Positions 56,691-60,000 of a DNA stretch of 60,000 nt are shown piece by piece. The notes beneath the pieces were generated by a model. It saw only the letters and a list, made by a program, of their open reading frames with translations. It had not been told where the DNA came from and searched no databases. A program made the translations under genes and the position numbers. The DNA is from Owenia fusiformis (lineage: Eukaryota > Annelida > Polychaeta > Sabellida > Oweniidae). Location of the stretch: positions 24,605,915-24,665,914 of the forward strand of contig CAIIXF020000001.1 in assembly GCA_903813345.2 (NCBI GenBank), in the 5' to 3' direction. Position 1 is the first letter of the stretch; each line of letters begins with the position of its first letter.

Positions 56691-57473
56691 TGGATCAATT
56701 ATCAAGTGCTCCGTCTCGTATAGGGTAAAAATATCGAAATTTCTGCGAATTCGTTACGGTATTTGAAAAATGTAGTAACTCAGTAACAACTTGATGTCGT
56801 AACTCTGAAAAGTGAAAAATACGGACATAATCGGAAATAAAGTCAAGTTACATCTCATATGATATGATCTCTTATCATATGTCTTATGTTATACACACAT
56901 CACCCCCCCTCCCCCTCCGTTCAATTTTAATGATTTTCTATTATTTTTATATAACGTATATGGCAACGTGTTTTACAAAACTAATTAACGATGACAACAG
57001 TCTTGTGATAATAACTTCACTTACAAGTATTTTTTACCCCTGTTGCTTGATTTATAGCAAAAACATAGGCATTTGCACGTTGGCGCATCACCTTTTTAAT
57101 AGATCTTTTGTCCTCGAAGTCCATCAGTTCAAAAAAATCCAAGAAGACCTAACATATTTCCCCGTGCACTACGCCTATTCATTTAGTCATTCAACTTGTG
57201 AACTTTCTCTTGAAAAAATAAATCTCCAAGATTCGTTGAATTTCCTACCGAAAGTCAGCTACTCCCCCTTCGTTCATTTCTTCCAATCACCGGGCATGCA
57301 TTTACTGTTTTCAAAATTGTGATACTAGATTCACAAGTCACGATTGAATTGTCCAGTATCAAACCTACTGTATCAACATTTCTCAGATGAACAAAGTTAT
57401 GACTGGGAGGGAGCGGGTCACAGATTAACTGTGCAAATACACAGACCTCTGCCAGATACCTCTTCTTGGTGTC
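56691..57473. other. No recognisable gene
   Basis: A 152-codon plus-strand frame at 56864-57322 is hydrophobic at the front but shows no family motif, no convincing signal peptide and no splice context, so I do not call it. Confidence 0.4.
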
Positions 57474-57517
57474 TAGGCTCAATGAATATACTCATACTTA
57501 TTTATTCATTGAGCCTA
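57474..57517. repeat. Short hairpin
   Basis: TAGGCTCAATGAATA pairs exactly with TATTCATTGAGCCTA around a loop of 14 bases. Confidence 0.7.
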
Positions 57518-60000
57518 CTACATATACTGTATACGGGCTGAATCTGACTCGAGTTCTGTGTGCAAATACAGTTATTAATCCTACATTGAACTTTTGAGAT
57601 GCTCCCTTAGTGAGGTCGCTTTAGTCACTCTTCACTTCGTAGGTCAGTAGCCAGGGGTTCGGTTCGGTTCGGTTCGGAGTACAAACCCCCTCCGCCTGGC
57701 CAGAAATTCATAAAAATTGATGATTTTGAAAAAAATTGGTGCAAGTTGAAAAAAATTGGTGCAAGTTGAAAAAATACCTTTTTGACCGTGAGAAGTTCGT
57801 CGAAGCTGAAATCTCAAGTGTAAATTCAGATTTGAATATCCCAGATGCGAGTAGAAATAATCTTGATTTACGTCATCACGCCTGACCATCGACAAGGTAC
57901 AGTCACGTGATATTGACAAAATATACCGTAGTACACTTTTGATGTACTATGTCATTTCCGCCATTTTAGATCGTCATTTTCTAGAATGAGGAAGCGAGGA
58001 AAGAACTAGCATTGATTTGATCAATATTGTGTCAGTTCATCATCAGGTAGTTGTTGCATTTGATTTGTAATTAAGTTGCAAATATGCATATCTACTTTAA
58101 ATGATCCTCAGCAACTTCAATATCTTGTTATAGATCTACCCAGCACGTCAGGGATCTCTAAATCTTGACTGAATGATTTAAAGCATATATATTAATAAAT
58201 ACGCATTCGAACAATCCCGTATGTTTTGAAATTAGTATATGTGCTTTAAATCATATATTTTAATTTTTTTGATTAAATAATTCAACTGATCTGCTCCGGT
58301 TACGTTCCCAGCTCCGGTTACGTTCCTAAGTAATATTTTTAAAACTTTTTTTTAATTAAACAAATCAGAGTCGTGTGAATCAGAAATAACAGAATTATTC
58401 AAAAGTATAATATAAGGACTATTCTGTACTTTTTTCAAAAGTCTATACTTAAATGTTGTGAAAAGTTATAATCGAAAAACCATCTTTCGGAGTAAAGTCC
58501 GTCTGCGCCGATTTAAATAACTTCGTACTTGATCAGAACTGGGTTCCAACAGAATCCCTGCAAACTCATGAATGAAATAGTTATTGCATGGAATACTTAC
58601 TTTTGTCAAAATCAAAATAGAACTCTAGTTAAAAAATATATTGTGCTAAATTATTGCCATTTCTTAGTAAAATGTCGTTCTCCGGTACGTTGCCAAAATT
58701 ATTCGATGGTACCCCGTGTTTGTATTTTGTAATATATTTTGAACATTTTGGCTTTTGGTATGTTTTCCCTATGTATTACACATGTAGCTTGTTAAGCTCT
58801 CATTTTAGTATTATATTCGGCTTCTTTTTCTTTCTGTTCTGTGTACCTTCTTAAAACATGAACAAAATCTTTCCAATTTTGAACAACTATCAACTTATCA
58901 ATTTAAAATGAAATAAAAAACTTGAATTTGAAATAACTCATATATTCAAATATGGGTTGTCTTAGCTTAACCCTTAAATGTATGTACTCGTCCAAGACGG
59001 AATTGGAAGTTAATGTGTACCTTGTCATTAGTTCCGATTTTTCTAGAAGTCGGCGGGCGGGGATTAGATCCGTATCGAAATATTTGCAAAACTCAGAAGT
59101 TCACAACAATAGAATTACTACAGTTGCTTATTCAGTGTAGTATTTCTGCTGAATGAATAGGGATATTTGATTTTATTCTCTATATGTTAAGACTAAAGCG
59201 TCGGTACACACAGCATTGACAGAAGAAATCTCAAACTTAAATTGTTATGAATTTTAGTGCTGTTGTAGGTTTAATTTATAACCTAGCTAATGTGTTTGTT
59301 TGTTGTTTATATGTTATACAGCAGCTTGTAAAGTAGTCACCTTTGATCAACAGCGTTAAGTCCTTTGAGCCGAGCGACCCTCTGCTTGGGCAGGGTCTTT
59401 GTTTCAGTGTCCAGAACCTAACTGGCGAGCAACTTTCATATAGTACATCATCATCCTGAAATTGAATAAAATGTATCTTCGCGTGAATCTGCACATTTCA
59501 ATTTTTACAGATAAAAAAAGAAAGTATACATTTTTTGCACAATTAACTTTTCATGTGTTTTCGCTATTGTTTTTATTTAAATATTTCTTTAAAAAATCTT
59601 ATGTGGACAAGTTTATGGAAAAACTGAGTCTGTAATCGTGGGCTAAACAATTCAATTTTTTAACTGTCGAATTTCTTCATTTGGATATATCTAAATTCTG
59701 GCCAATGTGTTATTTCTTGGTAGAGGGGGATTACAAGACACTTAGTGAATGCTGAGCATATTGACAAACTAATGAAACATTTACTTTGCCAATACCGCAC
59801 CCTTAGCCCATACATTTAGGAAAACATGCGACATTGTTTACATTAGCTACTGGTTTACGTTTCATAATTACAACGATTTCCTCACTTGCATAAGGATCAG
59901 CGGTAGAAACTATGGCAATATTATTTAAGAACGAATGAGATTTAATACAAAAATGGATAGTATTTAGCTGTTAATGAAAATGGAATATTTGTTCTTTATG
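57518..60000. other. Unique sequence, no recognisable gene
   Basis: Small features only: GGTTC repeats at about 57657-57676, a doubled TTGGTGCAAGTTGAAAAA at about 57736-57773, a doubled CTCCGGTTACGTTCC at about 58294-58328, and a CCCTCTGC/GCAGGG hairpin near 59379. The short frames lack any domain. Confidence 0.45.

Noticed and set aside
56864-57322. 152-codon plus-strand ORF
   Set aside because: No recognisable domain, repeat of known family or splice context; length is possible by chance in 60 kb.

Overview
The window looks like nuclear DNA of a eukaryote, most likely a marine invertebrate and probably a mollusc (an inference from the transposon mix). It is AT-rich. The longest open frame is about 200 codons, intron-like splice signals are present, and nothing resembles an operon, a tRNA, an rRNA or a CRISPR array. 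I see no intact host gene. Almost everything recognisable is a transposable element, a satellite, a foldback repeat or a decayed gene. Gene calls rest on my own reading of short motifs, without any database search.

Layout. 0.7-5.2 kb: small DNA-transposon remnants (a 790-bp element flanked by TTA, a 116-bp MITE with a 9-bp target duplication), a foldback, and the first copy of a dispersed repeat. 5.8-18.0 kb: a head-to-tail array of at least six related elements. Their core is a repeat of about 476 bp, their left end has a short palindrome, and their right end is an AGACTCCAGATT hairpin. The design fits Helentron-related non-autonomous elements (HINEs). 18.0-22.3 kb: two fragments of a decayed zinc-finger/recombinase-like gene, a TA-flanked element with a helix-turn-helix-like ORF, and the end of a tyrosine-recombinase retrotransposon (Ngaro/DIRS type) with its B1-A2-B2 split direct repeats. 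24.0-25.5 kb: a broken ORF interrupted by a 477-bp GC-rich MITE, then the tail of a LINE.

25.6-30.1 kb: a Tc1/mariner-like element containing a long foldback and a nested PIF/Harbinger element with a recognisable transposase remnant. 30.2-31.0 kb: a second long foldback. 32.1-42.1 kb: a 10-kb element with an 8-bp target duplication and inverted termini of several hundred bases that carry a minisatellite. A 4.5-kb element with a 9-bp target duplication sits inside it, and a TTAA-flanked MITE sits inside that. 42.1-45.2 kb: a reverse-transcriptase fragment of a tyrosine-recombinase retrotransposon, then two opposed copies of the HINE-like family. 46.6-49.3 kb: a frameshifted coiled-coil-rich pseudogene. 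50.4-51.8 kb: a deleted hAT transposon whose last codons run in frame into a LINE fragment. 52.6-55.2 kb: three nested elements (pogo-like, 9-bp-TSD element, minisatellite-bearing MITE). 56.0-56.7 kb: an AACGTT/GACGTCA satellite. The last 2.5 kb is unique sequence with no recognisable gene.

There is no pathway linking these parts. The biology is transposon on transposon. The observations most worth following are the HINE-like satellite array with its repeated TGACCTA nuclear-receptor-like half-sites and stacked terminal hairpins, the split-repeat retroelement end, and the two large TIR elements at 32-42 kb.
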